From assembly GCA_017938155.1 (NCBI GenBank), contig JAGBCD010000027.1:78231-142230 (forward strand): a stretch of 64,000 bases of DNA, in the 5' to 3' direction. Both the position numbers and the translations under genes were made by a program. Positions within the stretch are counted from its first letter, which is position 1; each line of letters begins with the position of its first letter. The stretch comes from Paludibacteraceae bacterium (GTDB taxonomy: Bacteria > Bacteroidota > Bacteroidia > Bacteroidales > Paludibacteraceae). Under the pieces are notes generated by a model, which saw nothing but the letters and a program-made list of their open reading frames with translations, made no database searches and had not been told where the DNA came from. This document shows, piece after piece, positions 30,301-39,184 of this stretch.

Positions 30301-33300
30301 GCATCAAGGCTCCTTGTTAGCCAATGATTATACTTGGCATACGCGGTCTTTTGACAAAATAGTACAAAAGGGTGATATTATTATGTTTCGACTACGTTCG
30401 GGAGAAAATAATCGTTTTGATAGAACCCAGTGGCATCATACTATCCAATATTCAGATGAGGAGCAAGTCTATGATTCCCAAAATGATTTTCTATGTACCG
30501 GTGATGGATATTTTCGCGCAATCTACGACGGCGAAATACACCTAACACTATCGGGCAATCATGGCGGTACTGAATCCGTATCCTTGAAAGTGGAAAAAAC
30601 ACATGACAATCAGACTACATATTTGTTGGATACAGTGCTACAAGGTGGAGACATTAATATTTTACCTATAAATGTGTCTGTTGTTGCAAATGATAATATC
30701 AACATTATATTAAGTCCTATCAATGCAACCTACCAGGAACCTCGTTGGAGTGATATACATTTGATTCCGCATTTGCAATATATAGCCGATTTTCCTACAA
30801 ATGAGACTTTATCACAATCCACTCATGATACCATAGATTATTATCCAGATGTAAAGGTGATGCACTCAAGTATCTACCCATCTACTTCTGCCTATAGGTC
30901 TTTATTTGGCCCACTACACAAAGGATGGGGAGTATTTGCACATCATAATCTCATGAATAATGATACTATCTTTATAGACTCGTTAGTTAATACCCAACTC
31001 TTAGCAGCGCAAACAGTCAGTACAGATACAACGGCTTATAATGCAAACTTAGAAGATTTAATTGCTTCAGCGGAGGGAGATGATTGGTATGAGCGAGTTA
31101 ATGAGGAATTTTCAGAAAATAATACATTTAATCCTCTATCTCCTTCTAATTATTGGATACCAATGAGGGCAGATAGTCGTACCGGACAATGGATAGCACA
31201 TGGTAATATGGGTACCATTGGCAAGACCGTACATAGTAATGCGCGAGAGATAATCATTCGTGAGGATATTGAAGAGGTTGTTGAGTATGATAGTTCTTTA
31301 CCGTTTGTTGGAGGTGAAATGCGTCAAAACAATTTTGTATTCAAACATACGAGATCTATACAACACAGTATCTCTGCAGGTGTTTTAGGTATTTACAATG
31401 AATTTACTAGCAAAGGGACCTATCAATCCATCGTAGATTATATGGATATGAATGGGGATGGCTATCCAGACCATGTTGGAGTTGATGGTGTTCAATATAG
31501 TATGCCATGGGGAGGCATTGGTACTTTGCAAAAGGTGAAAAATTTCAAACCTTTTGAGAGTGAAAATATTGCTACAGGAGTTTCGTTCTCAGCATGTCCA
31601 GCGGTATTGAAAAAATTAGCAGGAAATAATATCCGAGATGGTAAGTTTAGCCTAACGTATGGCGCGGGTACCAATAGCGGTCAATCCAATACGATTAACA
31701 ATTATATAGACATCAATGCCGATGGGTTACCAGATCGTATAGATACGTACATGGGAAACGTTTATTATAATACGGGTTATGGCTTTGCTAATGCAACTAC
31801 AATCTCATCTTCTATTAATAATAGCAATAGCAAAGGTGGAAGTTTAAATTGGGGGGGAGGGGACGAAGTCTTTAGTCGTATACCTGCCGAAACAGATAAA
31901 TTTTCTCTTGCGCAAGTCAGTATTAGTGGAGGCGTGGGTAGTTCATTATCTGCCAATAATGTTGATTCTATGCTCACTGATATCAATGGGGATGGTTTGC
32001 CAGATAAAGTGCGTCTTGTAAACAACCAAGTACAGGTAGCATACAACATTGGAGAGGGGTACAGTGGATATGCATTTGACTCATGGAAGACGCTTTCTAC
32101 ACTAAATAGTATTGGAAAAAATACGACGGCTAATCTTTCAACGACGATAAGTGGCACATTGGGTTTCTCCATTTTGGGCACGATTAAATTTGATTTTGGT
32201 GTACAATCTTCATGGAATGGATTATCTATTTCTCAAGGAGAAGGTATGCTTGTAGACATGAATGGAGATGGATATGTAGATTATGTTTGGAAAGAAAATA
32301 ATAAAGTATATGTACGTTATAACACGAGTCGTTGTGTCAATCTTTTGACTACGGTTACCAACCCAACAGGTCAACAAATACGTATGGCATATAAACTTTC
32401 AGAACCATCAACCAATCATAGAAATCGTCAATGGGACCTAGCATATATCGCTGATATTGATTCTACTCATCCAATGTATGAAATGCAGGAGGGGATTACG
32501 GTACTTGAGTACAAAGATGCTTTTTATGATACGTTTGAGAAAACAGATTATGGTTATGCACATGTACGTACAATATCTAACAATGAAAAGGTTAAAGACT
32601 CGTACTACTACAATCAATCTTTTCTCCAAAAGGGAGAATTGCAAGAAGAGTTAATAAGCAATACCAATGAGCAGAAATATGTTCGATATATTCATGGGAG
32701 CAGATATACAAACATAGATTCTGGTGAGGAATTAGAACCCGATGAAGATTTATGTAGTGATGCTAATCTAACACAATCGCAATATGGTTATTGGACGGAA
32801 TATTTTGAAGGAGAAGATGAGCCTCTTATAACCACGTATTACAATATAGAATATGATCAATATCATAATGTTGTCTCCTATATTGATGAAGGAGATATCG
32901 CAATAGATACTGATGATTGGTATAAAACAATAACTTACCTTCCTACGACCGCAAACAATATGATTTCTTTGCCTAAACAAGAACAAGTATATGATTTTAG
33001 GGGTAGATTATTGAGGAATTCAAAGGTTGATTATTCTTTCCTTGGCCAGCCTGAACATATTTATAGAGAAATTGCTCCAGATGAATATGCAATTACTCAC
33101 TTGCAATATGATCATTTTGGCAATATCAGTACAATCATATTTCCAGAGAATGAGAACAACGAGCATCATTGGTCAACATTCACCTATGATCCTGTGACTT
33201 ATTCCTATGTTCTAAGTATAGATAATCCGTTCAATACTCAGACTACAACCTATTATGATCCTCGTTGGGGAGTGCCAACACGAGTTATTGACCCTACAGG

Positions 33301-36300
33301 TAATGAGATGCGTTATAAGTATGATTACAAAGGGCGACTTATCAAAATCTTAGCTCCAGATGAATTGATACAAGGTAAAGACCATACGGTGAAGTATTCC
33401 TATAACATAATCAATGATAATCTTAAACGCACCACTCAATATCCATTCACGCATGTTTACAAAGAGATGTACGATTCGCTTTTTGTTCAGTGTGAGGTTA
33501 CCCTTTATGACAGACGTGGTGAGTCTATACAGAACAAACATTATGCTGAGGTTTTTGGAGTGGATAATTGGGTGGTGGATAATGCGCAAGAACGAGATGT
33601 TTTTGGTAGAGTGATTGCCCAAAACTATCCATTTGCATCAGAAAGCAATCCTTGGGAATACGAACCAATGGACCCTCATCAACCAATGGTAGAAACCCTA
33701 TATGATGTCTTGGATCGTCCAATAAGGCAAATCAATGCAGATGGCACTGAAAAATATATATATTATTATTTTGACGATGATGTACAAAACAATAGACGAT
33801 TCAAAACCGAACTATTGGATGAAAATGGCATCCTAACATCCGAACTCAAAGCACCGCAAGGTTGGACTATTCAGAAAACGGCAGGGGATGGTGCCCAAAC
33901 TTTCTTCCATTACTCACCTATTGGAGAGTTACTCTTTAGTCAAGATGCAGAGGAGTATCGAACCTATTATGCTTACGATAGATTAGGACGTACTATCATG
34001 AGAAATCATCCTGATGCAGGGGTAACACGTTGGACTTTTGATCCTGCAGGCAATATGATTCGGTTGCAAACTGCCAACTTGGCAGCGAACAATAACTCGA
34101 TCGAATACCATTATTCTTTCAATCGATTAGCAGAGATAAACTATCCTCTTCATCCAGAAAATGATGTCCAATATCTATACGATAATGCAGGAAGGATCGC
34201 ACTAAGGATCGATGGTACGGGTGGGGAGGAATTTGTATATGATTGCATGGGGAACGTTTCACAATCCATTCGTCGTATATTTATACCTACCGAAAGATTT
34301 GCTTATTATTTCCGAACACAATATAAGTATGATAGTTTTGGCCGTATGCGCAATATTATCTATCCAGATGGTGAGGTTGTGCATTATGGTTACGCTACAG
34401 GTGGTTTGTTAAAGAGTGTTGCTGGCATTAAACAAGAAGAACAAAATATTTATCTATGGGACAGAATCTACGATGAACAAGGTAGAAAAATATCTCAGTT
34501 ATTTGGAAATAGGACTCAAACAGACTATACGTATGATGGAGAACAACAACGACTCGTTACAATGCAAACTCGTTCCCATACTACGGGCGATCAATTGCAG
34601 GACATCGAATACGAATATGATTATGTGGGAAATATCTCACGAATCAATCAGTATGCATCTTCATGCAATGGTTTGGGTGGAGCATATGTGAATGAATATT
34701 TTTATGATGAACAATACCGACTTGTCGAATCAATAGGCACGGGTGATTTTCAGTATAATGTTATCGCTACATATTCGCCATCTGGTAGGTTAGGAAATAA
34801 ATACACGACATTATCTTCCCCATCTCTCCCTAATATGTCTGATGTGTATTTTGGATATGACGACCAACATTTAACACATCAGCCCCGTACATTGTATGAT
34901 ATTATGTCGGGAGGTATGAATCTGTATTGGGATGCAAATGGTAATATAGCTGAGATGATTCATTGTGAACAAGATGCTGGACGGTTTCATGAATGGGATG
35001 AAGACAATCGTTTGCGTTTTGTTTTAGGCGAAAGCTTTGCTGGATATTATGGTTATGATGCGAATGGGGAACGTGTGTATAAACTGACGGGAACATGTGG
35101 CATAGACCAAATCAACCATAATGGAACAAGGGCGTATGTCATGTTTGATGATGCAGTGCTGTATCCCAACCCATACCTCGTAGTAACTCCTCGAGGATAC
35201 ACCAAACATTATTATGCTGGTACTGAACGTTTGGCAACGGCGATAGGTTCTGGGGGCTTTGATGATATGGGACGAACAATAAGACATTATGCTTCAAGAG
35301 AAGAAGATATTGCACAGATGTTCTATACCAATTATCAGAATGAGGATCCATTCCATTACTACCATATATTAAGTGAGATGATAGGCACTTCTACCATAGA
35401 GGGCGACAATATGCCTGGGTTAGAATATTGCCAAGAGCCTATTATTTTAGGTCGCGTAGATGTGATTGGTGGAGAAGACTTGCTGTATTCTTCTATATAT
35501 GATAATTTACTTGTCCGTGATCGAGAGCGAGAATTATTCTTTTCCCATTCAGACCATCTTGGTTCAGCCAATTGGATAACGGATTATGATGGTGTTCCAA
35601 TTCAATATCTGCACTATGCTCCGTATGGTGAGTTGGTCGAAAACCAACGAGTTACAGATTACGATGAACGTTATAAGTTTACGGGTAAAGAACGGGACTG
35701 GGAGACGGGTTATGATTTCTTCGGAGCACGCAGTTATGCATCTGTACTATCTATATGGCTATCTCCTGACCCCTTGAGCAACAAGTATCCTGAAATCTCT
35801 CCCTATGCGTATTGCAACTGGAACCCTGTGAAGTATATAGATCCGGATGGAAGGAAAATAGTAGTCGGTACTTGGTATGGACGAGCTTTTGCCAAACTCG
35901 GATTCAATAACTTTGAGGCTAAAGTAATGGCACAACTAAAAGAGTTAAAGAATATGGATCCAGCATTGGATGAGATGATAACTAAAATTGAGGAACCCAC
36001 AACGGAATATCACATTACAGACATAGACGGGAATGGTTTTGGCTATGATAATTCTAAAAAAGAAATTTTCTATAATCCAGATAGCAAAGAAACAAAAACC
36101 GGAAGGAAGAGACCTGCTATAGTTGGTCTAGCTCATGAATTAGGACACGCGGAAAATGATGTCGATGGAAGTACTGTTGAGTTTGACAAAGAAAAAGCAA
36201 AAAATGGAGATCCAGTAGAACGAGAAAAGTGTAACAATAACGAACAAAACTCTATTGGTAAAGAGAATATTGTCAGAACAAAACTCGGTTGTAAGAATCG

Positions 36301-36334
36301 ACCTAATGATTATTTTACTAATGATGACTACTAA
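27395..36334 (+). CDS. giant signal-peptide SpvB/TcB-TcC-like RHS toxin with HELGH metallopeptidase tip
   Basis: 2979 residues with a signal peptide (MMKQNIIRLFIILFTNILVCTTLA). An SpvB/TcB N-terminal domain is shown by PLPNNRGTAELVYP..LPKGRQGMQP and LGVGWSI. FG-GAP/VCBS-like Asp-rich repeats follow (DLNGDALVDIVYE, DVNADGLPDM, DMNGDGYPDHV, DINADGLPDRI, DINGDGLPDKV). From about residue 1950 there are YD repeats, then the RHS-associated core (YKFTGKERDWETGY to YIDPDGR, DPDGR near 2816-2820). The 159-residue tip has HELGH (2914-2918) and downstream NSIGKENIVRTKLGCKNRP, as in M91/NleD-like effector peptidases. Known RHS/TcC shells enclose and self-cleave their tips; that is assumed here, not shown. 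A lipoprotein gene follows one base later. Confidence 0.88.
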   Translation: MMKQNIIRLFIILFTNILVCTTLANSITDNTANAIGGQSIQPYTVCFSYSMSNPVRIEIEGFSLLADSGSLQHDLEINLTLLSQEKGYCIPSNMENLTPYGRSMRLLPNGEHFSKDNPAQITLSYDPNKLPLGYRAENIYTYYCDSITWHQLERVDIDTIAHTITSLTTHFTDFINAVIKVPDMPESKAFVPTTMADLPEVNPLQGVPMIDLPLPNNRGTAELVYPIVLPKGRQGMQPNVDLNYSSAGGNSILGVGWSINTPSITIDTRWGVPRFDPLYETEQYIVNGAPILLRKETGIAFPLPYQESGFLSRETNSVRFYARDTKNQDRVIRHGTNPTDYWWEVTDRNGITTFYGRRFNPEDIGDVSIDESSVIRTESNCIAYWAATASVDVHGNYILYTNHKKENTIYVQHILYTGNFLRHIDPCYRVQFAYRKRHDISTNGRLGVLQRETLLLCHLLVQYNTSPWEDYRYIDNIAAYYMQYSPPKETSLYKSRLEEVAMLDSVHDLMLDEICSLEDILNGHVERNDLAQRWMHQAEMNGDIVLYRQIREALRDRYGVNSIPAHVTKFAYEDAPTADQLFSEAEFFSNLQNTSLSSNQSSSWSVGGTATVGSGPDVFTTNLSGGGNYDYNCTTGRTKSMLLDLNGDALVDIVYEKNGGVYYHRQQQQNGNYNFAPEIQVPGLTRLSREVTRTHTWGLQASFGANLSYSNPISNTYVEAYFSDVNADGLPDMIDGEYILINQLVDGVPTFGPYSVESEPTISNNSSRCGVMILDGEVDKHIECNLIEVLVDSFRIDEFYDASVDDDWRIEEVNDERSEHPEMYRYDGEIVEHPYQDEVYNDINTSISNRPDLYSIQLVRQRTSQRITDTLSNDSLIYRIEGEWVKVYKLEYECALMSIDPDIETVRVWVAPKDGSITLTDSIALLEDTSISRRNSHTVDGIAYTIQHCGDVVNMDDSLHLHANSYSIWHQGSLLANDYTWHTRSFDKIVQKGDIIMFRLRSGENNRFDRTQWHHTIQYSDEEQVYDSQNDFLCTGDGYFRAIYDGEIHLTLSGNHGGTESVSLKVEKTHDNQTTYLLDTVLQGGDINILPINVSVVANDNINIILSPINATYQEPRWSDIHLIPHLQYIADFPTNETLSQSTHDTIDYYPDVKVMHSSIYPSTSAYRSLFGPLHKGWGVFAHHNLMNNDTIFIDSLVNTQLLAAQTVSTDTTAYNANLEDLIASAEGDDWYERVNEEFSENNTFNPLSPSNYWIPMRADSRTGQWIAHGNMGTIGKTVHSNAREIIIREDIEEVVEYDSSLPFVGGEMRQNNFVFKHTRSIQHSISAGVLGIYNEFTSKGTYQSIVDYMDMNGDGYPDHVGVDGVQYSMPWGGIGTLQKVKNFKPFESENIATGVSFSACPAVLKKLAGNNIRDGKFSLTYGAGTNSGQSNTINNYIDINADGLPDRIDTYMGNVYYNTGYGFANATTISSSINNSNSKGGSLNWGGGDEVFSRIPAETDKFSLAQVSISGGVGSSLSANNVDSMLTDINGDGLPDKVRLVNNQVQVAYNIGEGYSGYAFDSWKTLSTLNSIGKNTTANLSTTISGTLGFSILGTIKFDFGVQSSWNGLSISQGEGMLVDMNGDGYVDYVWKENNKVYVRYNTSRCVNLLTTVTNPTGQQIRMAYKLSEPSTNHRNRQWDLAYIADIDSTHPMYEMQEGITVLEYKDAFYDTFEKTDYGYAHVRTISNNEKVKDSYYYNQSFLQKGELQEELISNTNEQKYVRYIHGSRYTNIDSGEELEPDEDLCSDANLTQSQYGYWTEYFEGEDEPLITTYYNIEYDQYHNVVSYIDEGDIAIDTDDWYKTITYLPTTANNMISLPKQEQVYDFRGRLLRNSKVDYSFLGQPEHIYREIAPDEYAITHLQYDHFGNISTIIFPENENNEHHWSTFTYDPVTYSYVLSIDNPFNTQTTTYYDPRWGVPTRVIDPTGNEMRYKYDYKGRLIKILAPDELIQGKDHTVKYSYNIINDNLKRTTQYPFTHVYKEMYDSLFVQCEVTLYDRRGESIQNKHYAEVFGVDNWVVDNAQERDVFGRVIAQNYPFASESNPWEYEPMDPHQPMVETLYDVLDRPIRQINADGTEKYIYYYFDDDVQNNRRFKTELLDENGILTSELKAPQGWTIQKTAGDGAQTFFHYSPIGELLFSQDAEEYRTYYAYDRLGRTIMRNHPDAGVTRWTFDPAGNMIRLQTANLAANNNSIEYHYSFNRLAEINYPLHPENDVQYLYDNAGRIALRIDGTGGEEFVYDCMGNVSQSIRRIFIPTERFAYYFRTQYKYDSFGRMRNIIYPDGEVVHYGYATGGLLKSVAGIKQEEQNIYLWDRIYDEQGRKISQLFGNRTQTDYTYDGEQQRLVTMQTRSHTTGDQLQDIEYEYDYVGNISRINQYASSCNGLGGAYVNEYFYDEQYRLVESIGTGDFQYNVIATYSPSGRLGNKYTTLSSPSLPNMSDVYFGYDDQHLTHQPRTLYDIMSGGMNLYWDANGNIAEMIHCEQDAGRFHEWDEDNRLRFVLGESFAGYYGYDANGERVYKLTGTCGIDQINHNGTRAYVMFDDAVLYPNPYLVVTPRGYTKHYYAGTERLATAIGSGGFDDMGRTIRHYASREEDIAQMFYTNYQNEDPFHYYHILSEMIGTSTIEGDNMPGLEYCQEPIILGRVDVIGGEDLLYSSIYDNLLVRDRERELFFSHSDHLGSANWITDYDGVPIQYLHYAPYGELVENQRVTDYDERYKFTGKERDWETGYDFFGARSYASVLSIWLSPDPLSNKYPEISPYAYCNWNPVKYIDPDGRKIVVGTWYGRAFAKLGFNNFEAKVMAQLKELKNMDPALDEMITKIEEPTTEYHITDIDGNGFGYDNSKKEIFYNPDSKETKTGRKRPAIVGLAHELGHAENDVDGSTVEFDKEKAKNGDPVEREKCNNNEQNSIGKENIVRTKLGCKNRPNDYFTNDDY

Positions 36335-36335
36335 A

Positions 36336-36821
36336 ATGAATAGAAAGATTATATTAGCAATATTATTTTGTTTGCTTGCTATTAGTTGCGCAAATAGGAA
36401 GGATGGTTGGATGACACCAGATACTCTTATTTTCCTTAATGTAACGAACGGGGAAGACACATGCTTGACATGGACATTTCCTTCTTCCCTGTATTATCAG
36501 TTAAACATAAAATGTATGTCAGAACGGAATTTCTATAGGTTTATTGAAAAGACTATTGAAAAGAATCAAGCCATCGTGGTGTCTAATAGTTACTTTCTAA
36601 TGCGCGAAGATTATAAAACGCTCCGCAATGCTACAGCAGATAGTATACATAAAGAGTGCGGTTTGGAAGGCTTAAAACGATACGTCGAAAATAATCCCCC
36701 AATATTAGTAGAAGGTGACAAAGAAGCTTTCTTGTGGGCAGCATATATACTATGGGAAAACAATATATTGGTTGCTGAAGCAGATGAAGATGCGGCATGG
36801 TATACTATCGAGAAGAGATAA
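36336..36821 (+). CDS. putative lipoprotein, candidate immunity to the RHS metallopeptidase tip
   Basis: The ATG at 36336 gives a classic lipoprotein signal (MNRKIILAILFCLLAISCANRK); the longer frame from 36255 lies inside the toxin gene and is less likely. 161 residues. Only one base separates it from the RHS stop codon. The mature domain (TWTFPSSLYYQLN..., FLWAAYILWENNILVAEADE) is not recognised. A membrane-anchored periplasmic inhibitor of the HELGH peptidase is inferred. Confidence 0.7.
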   Translation: MNRKIILAILFCLLAISCANRKDGWMTPDTLIFLNVTNGEDTCLTWTFPSSLYYQLNIKCMSERNFYRFIEKTIEKNQAIVVSNSYFLMREDYKTLRNATADSIHKECGLEGLKRYVENNPPILVEGDKEAFLWAAYILWENNILVAEADEDAAWYTIEKR

Positions 36822-36903
36822 TGTTAGGTACCATGTTATGGTGAACGAGTATATAAGATGACAAGAATCTTCAGTATGAACAATACAATTCTGGCAACTT
36901 TGA

Positions 36904-37305
36904 CGTCATCATTTAGATGCTAAATGGGAGGAAATAGATGGTGGAGAAGTTCTACGTGCAGGCTTTGTCGGAGCAGCGGCAGGAACTATTACGGGAGCCG
37001 CAAGTAAGGGCGTAAGCGAGGCTGTAAAAAAATCCGGAGTGGTACAAAACATACAAACTAAAATGCTCGATGGTGTTAAAAGCGGAACAGGAAAAGCCGC
37101 TAAACAGCAGGCTAATCAAACCAGAAAATCCATTATCAATTTTTGTTCTCCAGGGAATGATAAACAATTTCAAATGAAAGACCTTATAACCTACCCGGCA
37201 GATGTTGTGGGACAGGAAGTGTCTACCGGAGTAACCACGAGTGGAGCAGTTGTGGACAAAACGCAAGAGGTTCAATCTAATGTGGCAAACAAGTTGGGAC
37301 TTTAA
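36904..37305 (+). pseudogene. displaced RHS tip fragment (Gly/Ala-rich linker and C-terminus)
   Basis: The frame is open from just after a stop at 36901 but has no plausible start near its beginning. It reads DGGEVLRAGFVGAAAG and TITGAASKGVSEAVKKSG, the Gly/Ala-rich segment that commonly follows the RHS core, then a Lys/Gln-rich end (DLITYPADVVGQEVSTGVTT). It has no core or leader of its own and looks like the cut-off tip of another RHS protein. A membrane-protein gene follows, as would its immunity gene. Confidence 0.6.
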
Positions 37306-37330
37306 CGAAACTTTAAAATCATTTGAAATT

Positions 37331-37903
37331 ATGGCAGCATATGGTGTAATAGGTGGCATAATCGGCGGGGCAATTGCCCTCGCCATTACGCCCTTATTAA
37401 GAAAAAAACTCAAGAAAAACAGCAAAAAGAAAGACAAAAAATCTCAGGAGCCGAGATCATATAGACCCAGAGCAGCATGGTTCGGATTTATAATGGCTAT
37501 TGGCATGATAGTAAGTGGCTTGTATTTTCTTTGGTATAGTTTATACAATATGATGGGTTATATTTATGTTTCAGTTACTTTATTTGAAACTTGTTTTGGA
37601 ACTCTATATGGATGCTGGACAGGCTCGTATCTAGGTGGAAGAATTACAATCTCTAAAGACCGTCTAATCGTAGATCATGCAGCAAAAATGCCCAAAGAAA
37701 ACAACAGACATATTCATTTCTGGCAATTGGGGCGCCACCACATAGATGTCAGTTGGTATGAAATTCGGGAACTAAGGGCTGATATCAACCATATGAAAAT
37801 AATTTTACACAATGATGAAGTATATTCATTTCCTATCGGCTGGTGTAAAGACAAAGCGAGGGATGAAATAGCTCGTTACAAACGAATTAAACCATGGGAG
37901 TAA
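37331..37903 (+). CDS. membrane protein, candidate immunity for the displaced tip
   Basis: 190 residues from the ATG at 37331; the longer frame from 37241 overlaps the tip fragment and is unlikely. Hydrophobic segments are GVIGGIIGGAIALAITPLL, AAWFGFIMAIGMIVSGLYFL and a third at about MGYIYVSVTLFETCFGTLYG; a basic loop (KKLKKNSKKKDKK) separates the first two. The C-terminal ~80 residues are soluble (WYEIRELRADINHMKIIL). It follows the displaced tip by 25 bases. A membrane immunity protein is inferred from position. Confidence 0.6.
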   Translation: MAAYGVIGGIIGGAIALAITPLLRKKLKKNSKKKDKKSQEPRSYRPRAAWFGFIMAIGMIVSGLYFLWYSLYNMMGYIYVSVTLFETCFGTLYGCWTGSYLGGRITISKDRLIVDHAAKMPKENNRHIHFWQLGRHHIDVSWYEIRELRADINHMKIILHNDEVYSFPIGWCKDKARDEIARYKRIKPWE

Positions 37904-38112
37904 CTATGTACAAGCAATATCAACAATCCGATCCGTTCAATTATCATATTCAATACATCCACTATGCGCCATACGGTGAACTGATAGAGAATCAGCATAT
38001 TGGCTCTTGGTATGACGAGCGATACAAGTTTACAGGTAAGGAACGGGACTGGGAGACAGGGTATGATATGTTCGGAGCACGCAGTTATGCATCAGCACTA
38101 TTGATTTGGCTC
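37894..38112 (+). pseudogene. RHS core fragment without repeats or tip
   Basis: It encodes YIHYAPYGELIENQ, DERYKFTGKERDWETGYD and MFGARSYASALLIWL, the core just before the SPDPL motif. The frame then runs through the duplicated immunity segment out of phase and stops at 38145 (TFLKKKRKNL). It differs from the giant RHS core in many silent positions, so it derives from another RHS copy. The joint lies in TTGATTTGGCTC (38101-38112), a 12-base sequence also present at 25509-25520 in the Sel1-like gene. Confidence 0.8.
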
Positions 38113-38277
38113 ACATTTCTAAAGAAGAAGAGGAAAAACTTGTAAATATTCTACTTAAAGGAATAGAACAAGGAGAGAAAAAATCACAAATAACGTATGC
38201 CTTTATGCTGTTAACGGGACAATTTGTTGAAAAGGATGAAATACTTGGACAGGAGATTTTAAACACTGTGTTTAATT
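38101..38277 (+). pseudogene. 3' fragment of the Sel1-like immunity gene
   Basis: In its original phase this still encodes DLAHISKEEEEKLVN to the stop of the gene at 24854-25687, but the first ~220 codons are gone and replaced by RHS core DNA. No start codon serves it. It marks the recombination boundary. Confidence 0.85.
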
Positions 38278-38320
38278 AAATAATTCAACCATAATATTGA
38301 AAAGATTGTTACTCTACATG
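38101..38320 (+). repeat. 220-base duplicated segment, copy B
   Basis: Partner of 25509-25728, colinear over 220 bases with about eight mismatches by eye. Copy A begins inside an intact immunity gene; copy B begins at an RHS core fragment, so B is the recombinant arrangement. Confidence 0.9.
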
Positions 38321-39184
38321 AACCGCCATCTCTCTATATTACTTCTCTTTTGCGTATATTCATACGTATATGCGCAAACGCCTTACGACTCCTTTTCCCC
38401 CGCCACGTCACGTCCGATATTGGATGTAGTACAAAACTTGGATGCATACAAAGATTCGCTTCAACAGACACAAATGGATACTACCCTTGCTACGAAAAAT
38501 GATGTCAGTAAGTGGCTCTCCCCAGACCCTTTGAGCGACAAGTATCCAGAAATCTCTCCTTATGCTTATTGCGGCTGGAACCCTGTGAAGTATATAGACC
38601 CGGATGGAAGGTATTTCGATGAAGCGAATGAAGGAACTGCACAAAAGATAGAGGCTGAATGTCAACATAAATTATCATCGCAGAAAATCAACCATAATAG
38701 GAGGAAAGAACTAAACAAAACATTGCAAGACATTGCGGACATGCGCAACGATAAAAATTATGAATATCGTTTTGAATCTGCCCCAAATAATGAGTCTGAA
38801 ATTAAATGTACAATAGAAGAAGGTAAAAATAAAGTTGTAACAATGTATTCAAATTTAGGTGCCTTGGACGGAACGACAGCCCATGAGGCGAGACATGGTG
38901 GACAGATTGCTCGTGGTGAAATGTTCTATGATGAAATGGGAAACCCTCAGAATTATGGTGTAAGGAAAGAAGTGGATGCTTATAGAGCACAATGGGGGTG
39001 GGATGGTAGTTTAAATGTATTTTCTGATATAATGGGGATACCTCAAAATTATCATGTAAAGGGTTATATTGACATAGATAAAGTTCTAGTTAATTCTATA
39101 ATAGAAGGTTCAACTTATTTGTATCCGCCAAGAGATAAGAATGGAAAATTATTAATTGAAGAAAAAATATGGAAAAGATTTTAA
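38318..39184 (+). CDS. mini-RHS cassette 4: exported leader + RHS core end + HEARH metallopeptidase-like tip
   Basis: The ATG at 38318 begins the same signal peptide family (MNRHLSILLLFCVYSYVYA); the upstream TTG is not needed. 288 residues. Leader QTPYDSFSPATSRPILDV (20-37) and core end to DPDGR (94-98) match the other cassettes. The unique tip has TTAHEARHGGQ (HEARH 189-193, a zincin HExxH) and KEVDAYRAQW (Glu218), as in metallopeptidase-type toxin tips where the downstream Glu is the third ligand. The cleaved target is unknown. It overlaps the following lipoprotein gene by 16 bases. Confidence 0.78.
   Translation: MNRHLSILLLFCVYSYVYAQTPYDSFSPATSRPILDVVQNLDAYKDSLQQTQMDTTLATKNDVSKWLSPDPLSDKYPEISPYAYCGWNPVKYIDPDGRYFDEANEGTAQKIEAECQHKLSSQKINHNRRKELNKTLQDIADMRNDKNYEYRFESAPNNESEIKCTIEEGKNKVVTMYSNLGALDGTTAHEARHGGQIARGEMFYDEMGNPQNYGVRKEVDAYRAQWGWDGSLNVFSDIMGIPQNYHVKGYIDIDKVLVNSIIEGSTYLYPPRDKNGKLLIEEKIWKRF

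Noticed and set aside
36255-36335. Longer N-terminus for the lipoprotein gene at 36336
   Set aside because: It would lie in the 3' end of the RHS gene and bury the lipoprotein signal; the ATG at 36336 gives a correct signal.
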